The notes beneath the pieces are model-generated. The model was not told the DNA's origin and did no database searches. It saw only the letters and a program-made list of their open reading frames with translations. From the NCBI RefSeq assembly GCF_005144885.1, contig NZ_CP039690.1, forward strand, positions 3,733,001 to 3,797,000: a DNA stretch of 64,000 bases, given 5' to 3'. Positions 27,208 through 36,592 of this stretch are shown here, piece after piece. Made by a program: the position numbers and the translations under genes. Positions within the stretch are counted from its first letter, which is position 1; each line of letters begins with the position of its first letter. This DNA is from Phreatobacter stygius (GTDB taxonomy: Bacteria > Pseudomonadota > Alphaproteobacteria > Rhizobiales > Phreatobacteraceae).

Positions 27208-27894
27208 ATGCTGAAGTTCTATTTCAACGGTTCGCCCAATCCGACCAAGGTGGCGTTGTTCCTGGAGGAGTCGGGGCTGCCCTATGAGGCGGTGCCGGTC
27301 GACACCCGCAAGGGCGACCAGTTCAATCCCGACTTTCTCGCCATCAATCCGAACGGCAAGGTCCCCGCCATCGTCGACGACGGCGCGGTGGTGTTCGACA
27401 GCAATGCCATCCTGCTTTACCTCGCCGAAAAGACCGGCCAGTTCCTGCCCGCCAATACGCCGGCGCTGCGCGGCGAGATGTTGTCCTGGCTGATGTTCGT
27501 GGCAACCGGCGTTGGCCCCTATTCCGGCCAGGCGGTCCACTTCAAGCATTTCGCACCGGAGAAGGTGCCCTATGCGCTGAACCGCTATCAATACGAGGCC
27601 GAGCGCCATTTCGGCATTCTCGACGACCATCTGGCCAAGCGCCGCTACATGGTCGGCGACAGCTATACGATCGTCGACATGGCGGCCTGGGGCTGGGCGC
27701 GCATGGTGCCGTTCATTCTCGGCGACGATGCCTGGGCAAGGTTCCCGAACCTGAAGCGCCTGTTCGACGAGATCAGCGCGCGCCCGGCCGCGGCCCGCGC
27801 CAATGACCTGAAGACCAAGCACGTGTTCAAGGCCGAGATGGACGACGAAGCCCGCCGCCACATGTTCCGCCACATTGCCAACAGCGCGGGGTGA
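27208..27894 (+). CDS. glutathione S-transferase family protein (YfcG/Ure2-like)
   Basis: Cytoplasmic protein of 228 residues. The N-terminal thioredoxin-like domain starts MLKFYFNGSPNPTKVALFLE, with the Ser/Asn pair typical of the nu-class disulfide reductases such as YfcG, followed by NPNGKVPAIVDDG and the glutathione-contact DSNAILLYLAE. The helical C-terminal domain includes YTIVDMAAWGWARM. The ATG at 27208 is preferred over one at 27193 because GGAGG lies 8 bases before it and would otherwise fall inside the gene. It follows the monooxygenase gene by 154 bases. Glutathione-dependent handling of a sulfur or halogen compound would fit, but the substrate is unknown. Confidence 0.92.
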   Translation: MLKFYFNGSPNPTKVALFLEESGLPYEAVPVDTRKGDQFNPDFLAINPNGKVPAIVDDGAVVFDSNAILLYLAEKTGQFLPANTPALRGEMLSWLMFVATGVGPYSGQAVHFKHFAPEKVPYALNRYQYEAERHFGILDDHLAKRRYMVGDSYTIVDMAAWGWARMVPFILGDDAWARFPNLKRLFDEISARPAAARANDLKTKHVFKAEMDDEARRHMFRHIANSAG

Positions 27895-27911
27895 GCGGGG
27901 AACCGCTGAAC

Positions 27912-28180
27912 CGACCCTCTCCCAAACGGCTACGACATTCACACATCTCTCAAAGGGGCCTGAATTCGCCACCTCTCAAGGCTTCGCACGAGAACCACGG
28001 ATAGCGCATGCGCCGTCCTTGTTCGTCATGGCCGGCCTTGTGCCGGCCATCCACGCATTGCCTTGACCGCGGAGGACGTGGATGGCCGTGACAAGCACGG
28101 CCATGACGAAGCGAGAAACACCGCGCCAAGACATGGATTGTCGAGATGCGTGAATCCGGTAGCCCAAACGGAGAGGGTCG
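27912..28180. repeat. nested inverted repeat with 38-bp arms
   Basis: The left arm 27912-27949 and right arm 28143-28180 have the same length and are imperfect inverted copies. They match over 11 bases (CGACCCTCTCC), then 4 (CTAC), then 12 of 13 (ATTCACACATCTC). Between the matching blocks a 9-base segment, CCCAAACGG, occurs in the same orientation in both arms instead of being inverted. The inner hairpin 28024-28108 sits between them. This may be a small non-autonomous mobile element or a bidirectional terminator. Flanking target duplications were not evident. Confidence 0.65.
28024..28108. repeat. REP-like inverted repeat, long form, second copy
   Basis: Arms of 32 bases, 28024-28055 and 28077-28108, form an imperfect hairpin. 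They begin CGTCATGGCCG and end CATCCACG, matching the arms at 14258-14340 and the short palindrome at 14431-14461. As with those copies, it lies between the 3' ends of two convergent genes. Confidence 0.8.
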
Positions 28181-28198
28181 ATTTGCCGACGCCACCGC

Positions 28199-29776
28199 TC
28201 AGCGCGGCTTGCCGACGTTCCAATAGACCGGCAGCCCGGCAGCGATGAGCCCGGTGAGGCTCGCCTGATGGGCCCGCACCAGCCAGAACTGGCCGACCGG
28301 AACATAGGGCACGGTCTCGAGCGCGCGCTCCTGGATCTGCCGGGCAATGGCCCGGCGCCCTTCCAGGTCCGGCACCATGGTGAAGGCGGCGCGCAGCTTC
28401 TCGATGGCCTCGTCGCAAGGCCAGCCGAACCAGGCGGCGTCGCAATTCGAGCGCAGTGCCAGATGGCCGACCGGCTCGGCCATGTCGGGTGATGCCGGGC
28501 CCGACATGAACACCGACCAGCCGCCCTGGCCGACCGGGTTCTTGCTGGTCCGGCGGCTCGACAAGGTACCCCAGTCCATTGCCTGGTAGTCGACGTTCAG
28601 ACCGATCTCGCGCATCGCCTGGGCGACCACCTGGGTGGCCGGGCTCAATGCCGTCTCGGTGGCATCCAGAACCACGATCTTGGTGCCGTCATAACCGCTG
28701 TCGCGGACCATCTGGCGGGCCGCCGCCACGTCGGGGCCGCGCCAGCCGGCATTGGTGAAATAGGGCGAGTCGCACATGTAGAACGACGGGCAGTTGGTAT
28801 AGAGGCTCTTGTCGTCGACATAGGCGCGCAGCGTCTGCTCCTGGTCGACCAGCCGGAGGATCGCCTGGCGCAGCTTCGGGTTGTTGAACGGCGGCTGCAG
28901 CTGGTTAAAGCGCATCACGCCCTGCAGCGCCGACAGCCTGGCGACCGCGATCCGCGGATTGTTCTTGACCAGCGACAGCATGTCCGGCGGCATTTCTTCG
29001 AAAATGTCGATCTCGCCGGCCTGCAGCGCGTTGAGCGCCGTCTGGGCATCGGGGATGACCAGCCACTCGACCCGGTCGACATTGGCGCGCTTGGCCCCGG
29101 CCAACCCGCTCGGCGGTTCGGCGCGCGGCACATAGGTCGGCGCCCTGATATAGACGATCTTGGCGCCGGGCGACCATTCGGCGCGCACCATCATGAACGG
29201 GCCGGAGCCGGTCGGGTCGGTGATCGGCTGGTTCGACGGCGTCTGCGCGAGCCGTTCCGGCATGATCACCGGCAGCATCGAACTCGGCTTGCCGAGCGCA
29301 TCCAGCACCAGGCCCCAGCGGTCTTTCAGGACCAGGGTGATGGTCTTCGGGTCGGTTGCGGTGAGGGAGGCGGTATGGGCGAGCAATTGCTGGCCGAGGC
29401 CGTCGCGTTCGCCCCAGCGCTTCAGCGAGGCGACGACATCGGCCGAGGTCACGGCCGCGCCGTCATGGAACTTCAGTCCGTCGCGCAGCACGAAGGTCCA
29501 GGTCAGGCCATCGGCCGAGGTGGTGAAGCGGTCGACCATTTGCGGCTTGATCGCGCCGTGCTCGTCCTGGGCGAACAGCGTGTCGTAGACCATGTAGGCG
29601 TGGTTGCGGACCATATAGTCCGAGGTGACCATCGGATCGATGGTCTTCAGGTCGCCGAACGGGCGCACCCGCAGCACGCTCTGGGCCAGCGCCGGCAGCG
29701 CCGCCATGGAGCTGGCCAGCAGGCCCACCGCCGCGGCCAGCAGCGCCGTCTTCAATCCGCCTCTCAACGTCGTCAT
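28199..29776 (-). CDS. family 5 ABC substrate-binding protein, tandem copy 2
   Basis: Periplasmic binding protein of 525 residues with a Sec signal (TTLRGGLKTALLAAAVGLL, cleavage after ALAQ). Family 5 features are KTIDPMVTSDYMVRNHAYMV, DGLKFHDGAAVTSADVVASL and DPTGSGPFMMVRAEWSPG. It is a close, gap-free paralogue of the gene at 29844-31421. Two cysteine pairs, CPSFYMC and NCDAAWFGWPC, probably form disulfides; both pairs are also present in the binding protein at 11000. It is the last gene of the Dpp-type operon, 67 bases after its twin. Divergence between the copies suggests different ligands or affinities. Confidence 0.95.
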   Translation of the reverse strand: MTTLRGGLKTALLAAAVGLLASSMAALPALAQSVLRVRPFGDLKTIDPMVTSDYMVRNHAYMVYDTLFAQDEHGAIKPQMVDRFTTSADGLTWTFVLRDGLKFHDGAAVTSADVVASLKRWGERDGLGQQLLAHTASLTATDPKTITLVLKDRWGLVLDALGKPSSMLPVIMPERLAQTPSNQPITDPTGSGPFMMVRAEWSPGAKIVYIRAPTYVPRAEPPSGLAGAKRANVDRVEWLVIPDAQTALNALQAGEIDIFEEMPPDMLSLVKNNPRIAVARLSALQGVMRFNQLQPPFNNPKLRQAILRLVDQEQTLRAYVDDKSLYTNCPSFYMCDSPYFTNAGWRGPDVAAARQMVRDSGYDGTKIVVLDATETALSPATQVVAQAMREIGLNVDYQAMDWGTLSSRRTSKNPVGQGGWSVFMSGPASPDMAEPVGHLALRSNCDAAWFGWPCDEAIEKLRAAFTMVPDLEGRRAIARQIQERALETVPYVPVGQFWLVRAHQASLTGLIAAGLPVYWNVGKPR

Positions 29777-29843
29777 GTCTCACTCCCTTGAACCGTTGTC
29801 CTGGTCATGCTCCGCCTGTGGCCGGCGGTATCTCGGCGCGCCG

Positions 29844-31421
29844 TCAGCGCGTCTTGCCGATGTTCCAGTAGATCGGGATGCCGACGCTCAGGAGCCCGGT
29901 CACGGTCTTCTGGTAGCCGCGCAGCAGGAAGAACTGGCCCGTCGGCACATAGGGCACGGTTTCCAGCGCCCGCTGCTGGATCGCCTGGGCGATCGCCCGG
30001 CGGCTGGCGAGATCGGGCGCCAGGGTGAACTCGGCGCGCAGCGTCTCGATCGCCGGGTCGCAGGGCCAGCCGAACCAGGCGCCCTCGCAATTGGAGCGCA
30101 GCGCCATATGGCCGACCGGCTCGGTCATGTCGGGCGCGGCAGGCCCCGAGACGAAGGCCGACCAGCCGCCTTGCGCGACCGGGTTCTTGTTGGCGCGGCG
30201 GGCCGACAGCGTGCCCCAGTCCATCGCCTGATAGTCGACATTCAGGCCGATCTCGCGCATCGCCTGGGCGATCACCTGGGTGGCCGGGCTGCCCGAGGTT
30301 TCGGTCGCGTCGAGGACGACGATGCGGGCGCCGTCATAGCCGCTCTCGCGCACCAGCTGGCGGGCGGCCGCGACATCGGGGGCGGGCCAGCCGGCATTGG
30401 TGAAATAGGGCGAGTCGCACATGTAGAACGACGGGCAGACGGTGAAGAGGCTCTTGTCCTCGACATAGGCCGAGAGCGTCTGCTGCTGGTTGACCAGGCG
30501 CAGGATCGCCTGGCGCATCTTCACATTGTCGAACGGCGGCTGCAGGTGATTGAAGCGCCAGACACCTTGCAAGGACGACATCTTGCCGATGACGACGCGC
30601 GGATTGTCGCGGATGAGCTGCACCATGTCGGGTGGCAGTTCCTCGAAAATGTCGATCTCGCCGGCCTGCAGCGCGTTCAAGGCGGTCTGCGCATCGGGAA
30701 TGATCAGCCACTCGACCCGGTCGACATGGGCGCGTTTGCCGCCGGCAAGGCCGCTTGCCGGCTCCGGGCGTGGCACATAGGAGGGCGATCGCGCATAGAC
30801 GACCCTGGCGCCGGGTGACCATTCGGCCCGCACCATCATGAACGGGCCCGAGCCGGTCGGATCGGTGATCGCCTGGTTCGACGGGGTGCGTGCGATCCGC
30901 TCCGGCATGACGAAGGGCACGATCGAGCTCGGTTTGCCGAGCGCGTCGAGCACCAGGCCCCAGCGGTCCTTCAAGGTCAGGGTAATGGTTTTCGGATCGG
31001 TGGCGGTCAGCGAGGCGGTCCGCGCCATGAGCTGCTGGCCGAGGCCGTCGCGCTCGCCCCAGCGCTTCAGCGAGGCGACGACATCGGCCGAGGTCACGGC
31101 CGCGCCGTCATGGAACTTCAGTCCCTCGCGCAGCACGAAGGTCCAGGTCAGTCCGTCGGGCGAGGTCGTATGGCCTTCGGCCATCTGCGGCTGGATCTGG
31201 CCAGTCGCATCCTGGGCGAACAGCGTGTCATAGACCATGTAGCCGTGGTTGCGGACCTGGTAGTCCGAGTTGACGATCGGGTCGATCGTCTTGAGGTCGC
31301 CGAACACGCGGACCTTCAGGACGGTTTGCGCCATGGCCGGCAATGCGGTGATGGAAGGGGTCGCCATGCCAAGCGCCGCGGCCAGCAGCGCCATTTTCAA
31401 TCGGCCTCTCAGCGTCGTCAT
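29844..31421 (-). CDS. family 5 ABC substrate-binding protein, tandem copy 1
   Basis: Periplasmic binding protein of 525 residues, the same length as its downstream neighbour and identical at most positions without gaps. The signal peptide is TTLRGRLKMALLAAALGMA with a cleavage site after AMAQ. KTIDPIVNSDYQVRNHGYMV and DGLKFHDGAAVTSADVVASL are family 5 signatures; the cysteine pairs CPSFYMC and NCEGAWFGWPC are conserved. The ATG at 31421 was chosen because the signal peptide begins there, matching the twin; a longer frame to 31619 overlaps the ATPase gene. It lies 22 bases after the DppF-type ATPase. Confidence 0.95.
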   Translation of the reverse strand: MTTLRGRLKMALLAAALGMATPSITALPAMAQTVLKVRVFGDLKTIDPIVNSDYQVRNHGYMVYDTLFAQDATGQIQPQMAEGHTTSPDGLTWTFVLREGLKFHDGAAVTSADVVASLKRWGERDGLGQQLMARTASLTATDPKTITLTLKDRWGLVLDALGKPSSIVPFVMPERIARTPSNQAITDPTGSGPFMMVRAEWSPGARVVYARSPSYVPRPEPASGLAGGKRAHVDRVEWLIIPDAQTALNALQAGEIDIFEELPPDMVQLIRDNPRVVIGKMSSLQGVWRFNHLQPPFDNVKMRQAILRLVNQQQTLSAYVEDKSLFTVCPSFYMCDSPYFTNAGWPAPDVAAARQLVRESGYDGARIVVLDATETSGSPATQVIAQAMREIGLNVDYQAMDWGTLSARRANKNPVAQGGWSAFVSGPAAPDMTEPVGHMALRSNCEGAWFGWPCDPAIETLRAEFTLAPDLASRRAIAQAIQQRALETVPYVPTGQFFLLRGYQKTVTGLLSVGIPIYWNIGKTR

Positions 31422-31443
31422 CGCCACCTCCCTTGGATCCTCG

Positions 31444-32444
31444 TCATGCTTCTTCTGTCCCGCCCGTCGCGGCAGGTGGTGTTTCGGGCGCCACGAAATG
31501 GCAGGCGACCCGATGTCCGGGGCGCTTGTCCTCGAGCGGCGGCGCGATCTCGGCACAGATCGGCGCGGCAAGCGGGCAGCGGGTACGAAACCGGCAGCCC
31601 GACGGCAGCGCGCTGGCACTGGGGATTTCGCCTTGCAGCAGGCGGCGGGTGCCGCGCTGGCGCGGATGGGTGATCGTCACGCTGTCGATCAGCGCGCGCG
31701 AATAGGGATGCAGCGGCTCATGGAAGAACGCATCGCGCGGCGCGATCTCGACGATGGCGCCGAGATACATCACGGCGACCGTCCGGCTGACATGCTCGAC
31801 CACGCTCAGGTCATGGCTGATGAAGAGATAGGCGAGGCCGCGCGCCTGCTGGAGATCCTGCATCAGATTGAGGATCTGAGCCTGGATCGAGACATCGAGG
31901 GCTGCGACCGGTTCGTCGGCGACCACCAGGCTCGGATCGAGCGCCAAAGCCCGCGCGATGCCGATCCGCTGGCGCTGGCCGCCGGAGAACTCGTGCGGAT
32001 AGCGGTCGGCCTGGTAACGGGCGAGGCCAACCTGCTCGAACAGCGCCGCGACCTGGGCGTCCAGCGCGTCACCTTCGGCGATGCGGTAATTGATCAGCGG
32101 TTCGGCGACGATGTCGCGCGCGGTCAGGCGCGGATTGAGCGAGGCGAAGGGGTCCTGGAACACCATCTGCATGTTGCGCCGGGCGCGGTGCAGGCGCTCG
32201 CCCGAAGCCTGGGTAATGTCCTCGCCGTCGAGCCGGATGGTGCCGGCCGTCGGCGCGATCAGGCGCAGGATGAGGCGGGCGACCGTCGACTTGCCGCAAC
32301 CGGATTCGCCGACGATCGCGAGTGTTTCGCCGCGGTTGAGCGAGAACGACACGTCGTCGACCGCCCGGACCGTCCCCTTGGCGCGGAACAGGCCACGCCG
32401 GAAGGCAAAATGTTTGGACAGGCCGTCGACCGAGAGCACTGGTG

Positions 32445-32448
<4 letters not shown>
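31444..32448 (-). CDS. ABC transporter ATP-binding protein, DppF/OppF family (second system)
   Basis: Cytoplasmic ATPase of 334 residues. Walker [11 protein letters not shown]-loop MVFQDPFASLNPRLTARD, signature [15 protein letters not shown], Walker B LVVADEPVAALDVSIQ and H-loop [14 protein letters not shown] are all present. The C-terminal domain has PSGCRFRTRCPLAAPICAEI with the conserved cysteines. The ATG at 32448 overlaps the stop of the DppD-type gene by 4 bases. It is the second ATPase of the operon under the LacI region. Confidence 0.95.
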
Positions 32449-33479
<1,031 letters not shown>

Positions 33480-33486
33480 CGCCGCC

Positions 33487-34383
33487 TCAATTCCGCGGCC
33501 GGCGCGCCAGGCGCGGGTCGAGCGCATCGCGCAGCGCATCGCCGAGCACATTGACGGTGAGCACCAGAAGCGCCAGCGCGACGCCCGGAAAGGCGACGAG
33601 CCAAGGCGCGCGCTGCAGATATTGACGGCCGTCGGCGAGCATGTTGCCCCAGCTCGGAATGGTCGGCGGGGTGCCGGCGCCGAGGAAGGACAGGACGGAT
33701 TCGACGATCATGGCGGAGGCGAAGACATAGGTGGCCTGGACGATCACCGGTGCGGCGACATTGGGCAGGACGTGACGGGCGAGCAGCCGGGTGAGGCGCG
33801 TGCCGTTGGTCACCGCGGCCTCGACGAACAATTGCTCGCGGATGACCAGCACCGAACTCCTGACCACCCGGGCCATGCGCGGGATTTCGGCGATGCTGAT
33901 GGCGACGATGACGTTCTGCACGCTCGAGCCGAACAGCGACATGAGTGCGATGGCCAGCAGGATGCCGGGGATCGCCATGACCCCGTCCATCAACCGCATC
34001 ACGATCCCGTCGAGCCAGCGGGTGAAGCCCGAGACCAGGCCGATCACCAGGCCGAAAACCGTCGTGACGATGGTCACCAGCGCGCCGACGGTGAGCGAGA
34101 CGGTGGTGCCGTTGAGCGTGCGCGACAAGGTGGAGCGGCCGAGCTGGTCGGTGCCGAACCAATGATCGAGGCTCGGCGGACGCAACCGGACGATCGGGTT
34201 GAGCCGGGCCGGATCCGGCAGGAACAGCGCCGCGGCGATGGCCAGCATCACGAAGCAGGCGAGCACCGTGACACCGGCCAGGATGACCGGCTGGCCGCGC
34301 AGGAACTGCCCGAGCGCGCGAAAGCGGCGCATCGCCCGCGACGGCCGGCGGTTGGCATGGCCGGTGATTTCGGTCATCGCCAT
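33487..34383 (-). CDS. ABC transporter permease, DppC/OppC family (second system)
   Basis: Inner-membrane permease of 298 residues. The first helix PVILAGVTVLACFVMLAIAA is followed by SLDHWFGTDQLGRSTLSRTL, the DppC signature. The coupling loop is LFVEAAVTNGTRLTRLLARH, and the end VLGDALRDALDPRLARRPRN is typical. An ATG two codons downstream of 34383 is an equally possible start. The gene is 7 bases after the DppB-type gene and 7 before the DppD-type gene, a tight operon. Confidence 0.95.
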   Translation of the reverse strand: MAMTEITGHANRRPSRAMRRFRALGQFLRGQPVILAGVTVLACFVMLAIAAALFLPDPARLNPIVRLRPPSLDHWFGTDQLGRSTLSRTLNGTTVSLTVGALVTIVTTVFGLVIGLVSGFTRWLDGIVMRLMDGVMAIPGILLAIALMSLFGSSVQNVIVAISIAEIPRMARVVRSSVLVIREQLFVEAAVTNGTRLTRLLARHVLPNVAAPVIVQATYVFASAMIVESVLSFLGAGTPPTIPSWGNMLADGRQYLQRAPWLVAFPGVALALLVLTVNVLGDALRDALDPRLARRPRN

Positions 34384-34390
34384 CGCGGCC

Positions 34391-35332
34391 TCAATACTGC
34401 ACGCGCGGGTCGAACAGCACGTAGCTGAGGTCGACCAGCAGGTTGATCAGGACATAGATGGTCGAGAACACCAGGATCAGCCCCTGCACCACCGGATAGT
34501 CGCGCCGCAGGATGGCATCGGTGGTCAGCCGGCCGAGGCCTGGAATGTTGAACACGGTCTCGGTCACCACGACCCCGCCGAGCAGGGCGGCGATGCCGAC
34601 GCCGACCACGGTGACGATCGGGATGGCGGCGTTCTTCAACGCATGGCGCAGAATGACCCGTCCCGGCAGCAGCCCCTTGGCGCGGGCGGTGCGGACATAG
34701 TCCTCCGACAGCACTTCCAGGAGGCTTGCCCGGGTGATACGGGCGATCAGCGCGGCATAGAGCAGGGCCAGCGTCAGGCCGGGCAAAGCCAGGCTGTTGA
34801 GGCAAGGCGCGAGGCCTTGCGCCAGCGGCACATAGCCTTGCGTTGGGAACCAGCCGAGACCAAGTGCGAAGACATAGACCAGCAGGAAGGCGATGACGAA
34901 GACCGGCGAGGAGAAGCCGAGCATGGCGAAGGCCATCACCGCCCGGTCGAATGGGCTGCCGGCCTTGACCGCCGCGATGGTGCCGAGCGGCACCGCGATG
35001 GCCAGGGCGAGCACGATGGCGACCAGCGCCAGCATGGCGGTCGGCTCGACGCGCATGCCGATCAGCCGGGTGACCGCCATGCCGGAGAAGATCGAGCTGC
35101 CGAGGTCGCCGCGGGCGAGCTGTCCGGCATAGGTGACGAGCTGCTCGCTCAGCGGCCGGTCGAAACCGAGCTTCTGCCTGATGTCTTCGATCTGTGCCGT
35201 GGTGGCCTGGTCGCCGGCGATCAGGATCGCCGGATCGCCGGGGGTCAGCCGCAACAGGAAGAACACCAGCAGCGCCACGAACAGCAGCACGGGAATGGTG
35301 GCCGCCAGGCGGCGCAGGATATAGCCGAGCAT
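34391..35332 (-). CDS. ABC transporter permease, DppB/OppB family (second system)
   Basis: Inner-membrane permease of 313 residues and first gene of the operon. Its start MLGYILRRLAATIPVLLFVA and RLTPGDPAILIAGDQATTAQ are typical of DppB. The coupling loop is DYVRTARAKGLLPGRVILRH, and the end NLLVDLSYVLFDPRVQY is the family C-terminus. The 228-base gap upstream separates it from the divergent LacI gene and contains a perfect LacI-type operator at 35408-35419, about 76 bases before this start. It is therefore probably repressed by that regulator. Confidence 0.95.
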   Translation of the reverse strand: MLGYILRRLAATIPVLLFVALLVFFLLRLTPGDPAILIAGDQATTAQIEDIRQKLGFDRPLSEQLVTYAGQLARGDLGSSIFSGMAVTRLIGMRVEPTAMLALVAIVLALAIAVPLGTIAAVKAGSPFDRAVMAFAMLGFSSPVFVIAFLLVYVFALGLGWFPTQGYVPLAQGLAPCLNSLALPGLTLALLYAALIARITRASLLEVLSEDYVRTARAKGLLPGRVILRHALKNAAIPIVTVVGVGIAALLGGVVVTETVFNIPGLGRLTTDAILRRDYPVVQGLILVFSTIYVLINLLVDLSYVLFDPRVQY

Positions 35333-35407
35333 GACCGTTACGCCGATGCCGGGACGGATTCGACCTGCCTGCGTGTCATGTCCCGAACCCTCCCGATGTG
35401 CTTGTTG

Positions 35408-35419
35408 TGAAACGTTTCA
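35408..35419. promoter_or_regulatory. LacI-family operator, perfect palindrome
   Basis: TGAAACGTTTCA is a perfect 12-bp palindrome with the central CG typical of LacI/GalR operators. It lies between the divergent Dpp-type operon and the LacI gene, nearer to the former. The adjacent LacI-family gene is the obvious ligand-responsive repressor. Confidence 0.8.
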
Positions 35420-35516
35420 ATTAGGCTGTCACAGATGATTATGCGACACAAGCCAATTGTTTTTCGATCCACGCTTGCCATTCGTCGCCGGCTCGGGAAA
35501 GAATGAGCCAAGCGTT

Positions 35517-35528
35517 TGTATCGTTTCA
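35517..35528. promoter_or_regulatory. second LacI-family operator, two mismatches
   Basis: TGTATCGTTTCA matches the perfect site at 35408-35419 at 10 of 12 positions and keeps the central CG and the whole right half. It lies 33 bases upstream of the LacI start, suitable for autorepression. The two sites are 109 bases apart, so looping by a tetramer is conceivable. Confidence 0.6.
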
Positions 35529-35560
35529 CTGAGCCGGCCCCGGCTCGATCGAGAGGTGTC

Positions 35561-36592
35561 ATGGCGACGATCCGCGACGTGGCGCGGCTGGCCAATGTGT
35601 CGGTCGCCACGGTCTCGAATGCGCTGAACAATGCGGAGCGGGTCAGTCCCGAACTGCTGGCGCGGGTGCGCGCCGCCGTCGACAAGCTCGGCTACGCGCC
35701 GGATGCCGCCGCGCGCAGCCTGCGCAAGGGTTCCAGCCGGCTGATTGGCCTGATCGTCGGCGACATCACCAACCCGTTCTTCTCCGACCTGTTCGAGGCG
35801 GTGGAGGACGCGGCGGCCGCGCGCGGCTATCTTGTGCTCTTGTGCAATTCCAACGAGCGGGTCGAGCGCGAGGAGGCCCATCTGAAAATGTTGCGGTCGC
35901 AGCGCATCGACGGACTGATCCTGGCGCCGACCGGCGCCGTCTCGATGAACCGCGCGGCCTTGCTGGCGGCGCTGGAAATTCCGGTCGTGCTGGTCGACCG
36001 CGCCATGGACGGCCTCGGCTACGATGCCGTCGTGCTCGACAATCACCGTGCGGCCTACGAGGCGACCACCCATATCGTCGGCCACGACCATCGGCGCATC
36101 GCGCTGATCAATGGCCCGGAGATCGTCCGCACGGCGGCCGATCGTCTGCAAGGCTATCGGGAGGCGCTGCTCGCCGCCGGTCTCGCCTTCGACCAGGCGC
36201 TCGTCCGCGACGCCGATTTCCAGGAACAGGCGGCTTATGACGCGGCGATCGACCTGTTGCGTGGCGCGGCTGCGCCGACCGCCATCCTCGCCACCAACAA
36301 CCTGATGACCATCGGGGCCTTGCGCGCCGTTGCCGATCTTGGCCTGAGCTGCCCGCGCGATGTCTCGATCGTCGGCATCGACGACCTGTCCTGGGCCGAG
36401 GCGGTGACGCCCCGGCTGACCACTGTCGCCCAGCCGGTTCGTGCCATGGGCGAGACCGCGCTGGATCTGGTGGTCGAGCGCATGTCCGGTGCCCGCACCA
36501 GCGCCGGCGCGACCACCGTCATGGCGCCCCGCTTGATCGTCCGCAATTCATGTGCCGCTCCCGCATTGTCCAAGGCCAGTCATGTCCAGTGA
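35561..36592 (+). CDS. LacI family transcriptional regulator
   Basis: DNA-binding repressor of 343 residues. The N-terminal helix-turn-helix MATIRDVARLANVSVATVSN with the hinge-region helix (DAAARSLRKGSSRLIGLIVG) is followed by a periplasmic-binding-protein-like sugar-sensing domain (DITNPFFSDLFEAVEDAAAA). GAGAGGTG precedes the ATG at 35561. It heads a plus-strand operon with amidase, aldo-keto reductase and mutarotase, and overlaps the amidase gene by 11 bases. Two sites of the TGAAACGTTTCA type lie upstream. LacI proteins nearly always bind sugars or sugar-like ligands. Confidence 0.95.
   Translation: MATIRDVARLANVSVATVSNALNNAERVSPELLARVRAAVDKLGYAPDAAARSLRKGSSRLIGLIVGDITNPFFSDLFEAVEDAAAARGYLVLLCNSNERVEREEAHLKMLRSQRIDGLILAPTGAVSMNRAALLAALEIPVVLVDRAMDGLGYDAVVLDNHRAAYEATTHIVGHDHRRIALINGPEIVRTAADRLQGYREALLAAGLAFDQALVRDADFQEQAAYDAAIDLLRGAAAPTAILATNNLMTIGALRAVADLGLSCPRDVSIVGIDDLSWAEAVTPRLTTVAQPVRAMGETALDLVVERMSGARTSAGATTVMAPRLIVRNSCAAPALSKASHVQ

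Larger units (their letters stand above)
27895..28198. other. convergent intergenic region filled by a nested inverted repeat
   Basis: This gap lies between the end of the GST-like gene and the end of a family 5 binding-protein gene. No gene is visible. Nearly its whole length, 27912-28180, is a symmetrical structure: outer 38-bp imperfect inverted repeats and an inner REP-like hairpin at 28024-28108. Confidence 0.75.
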
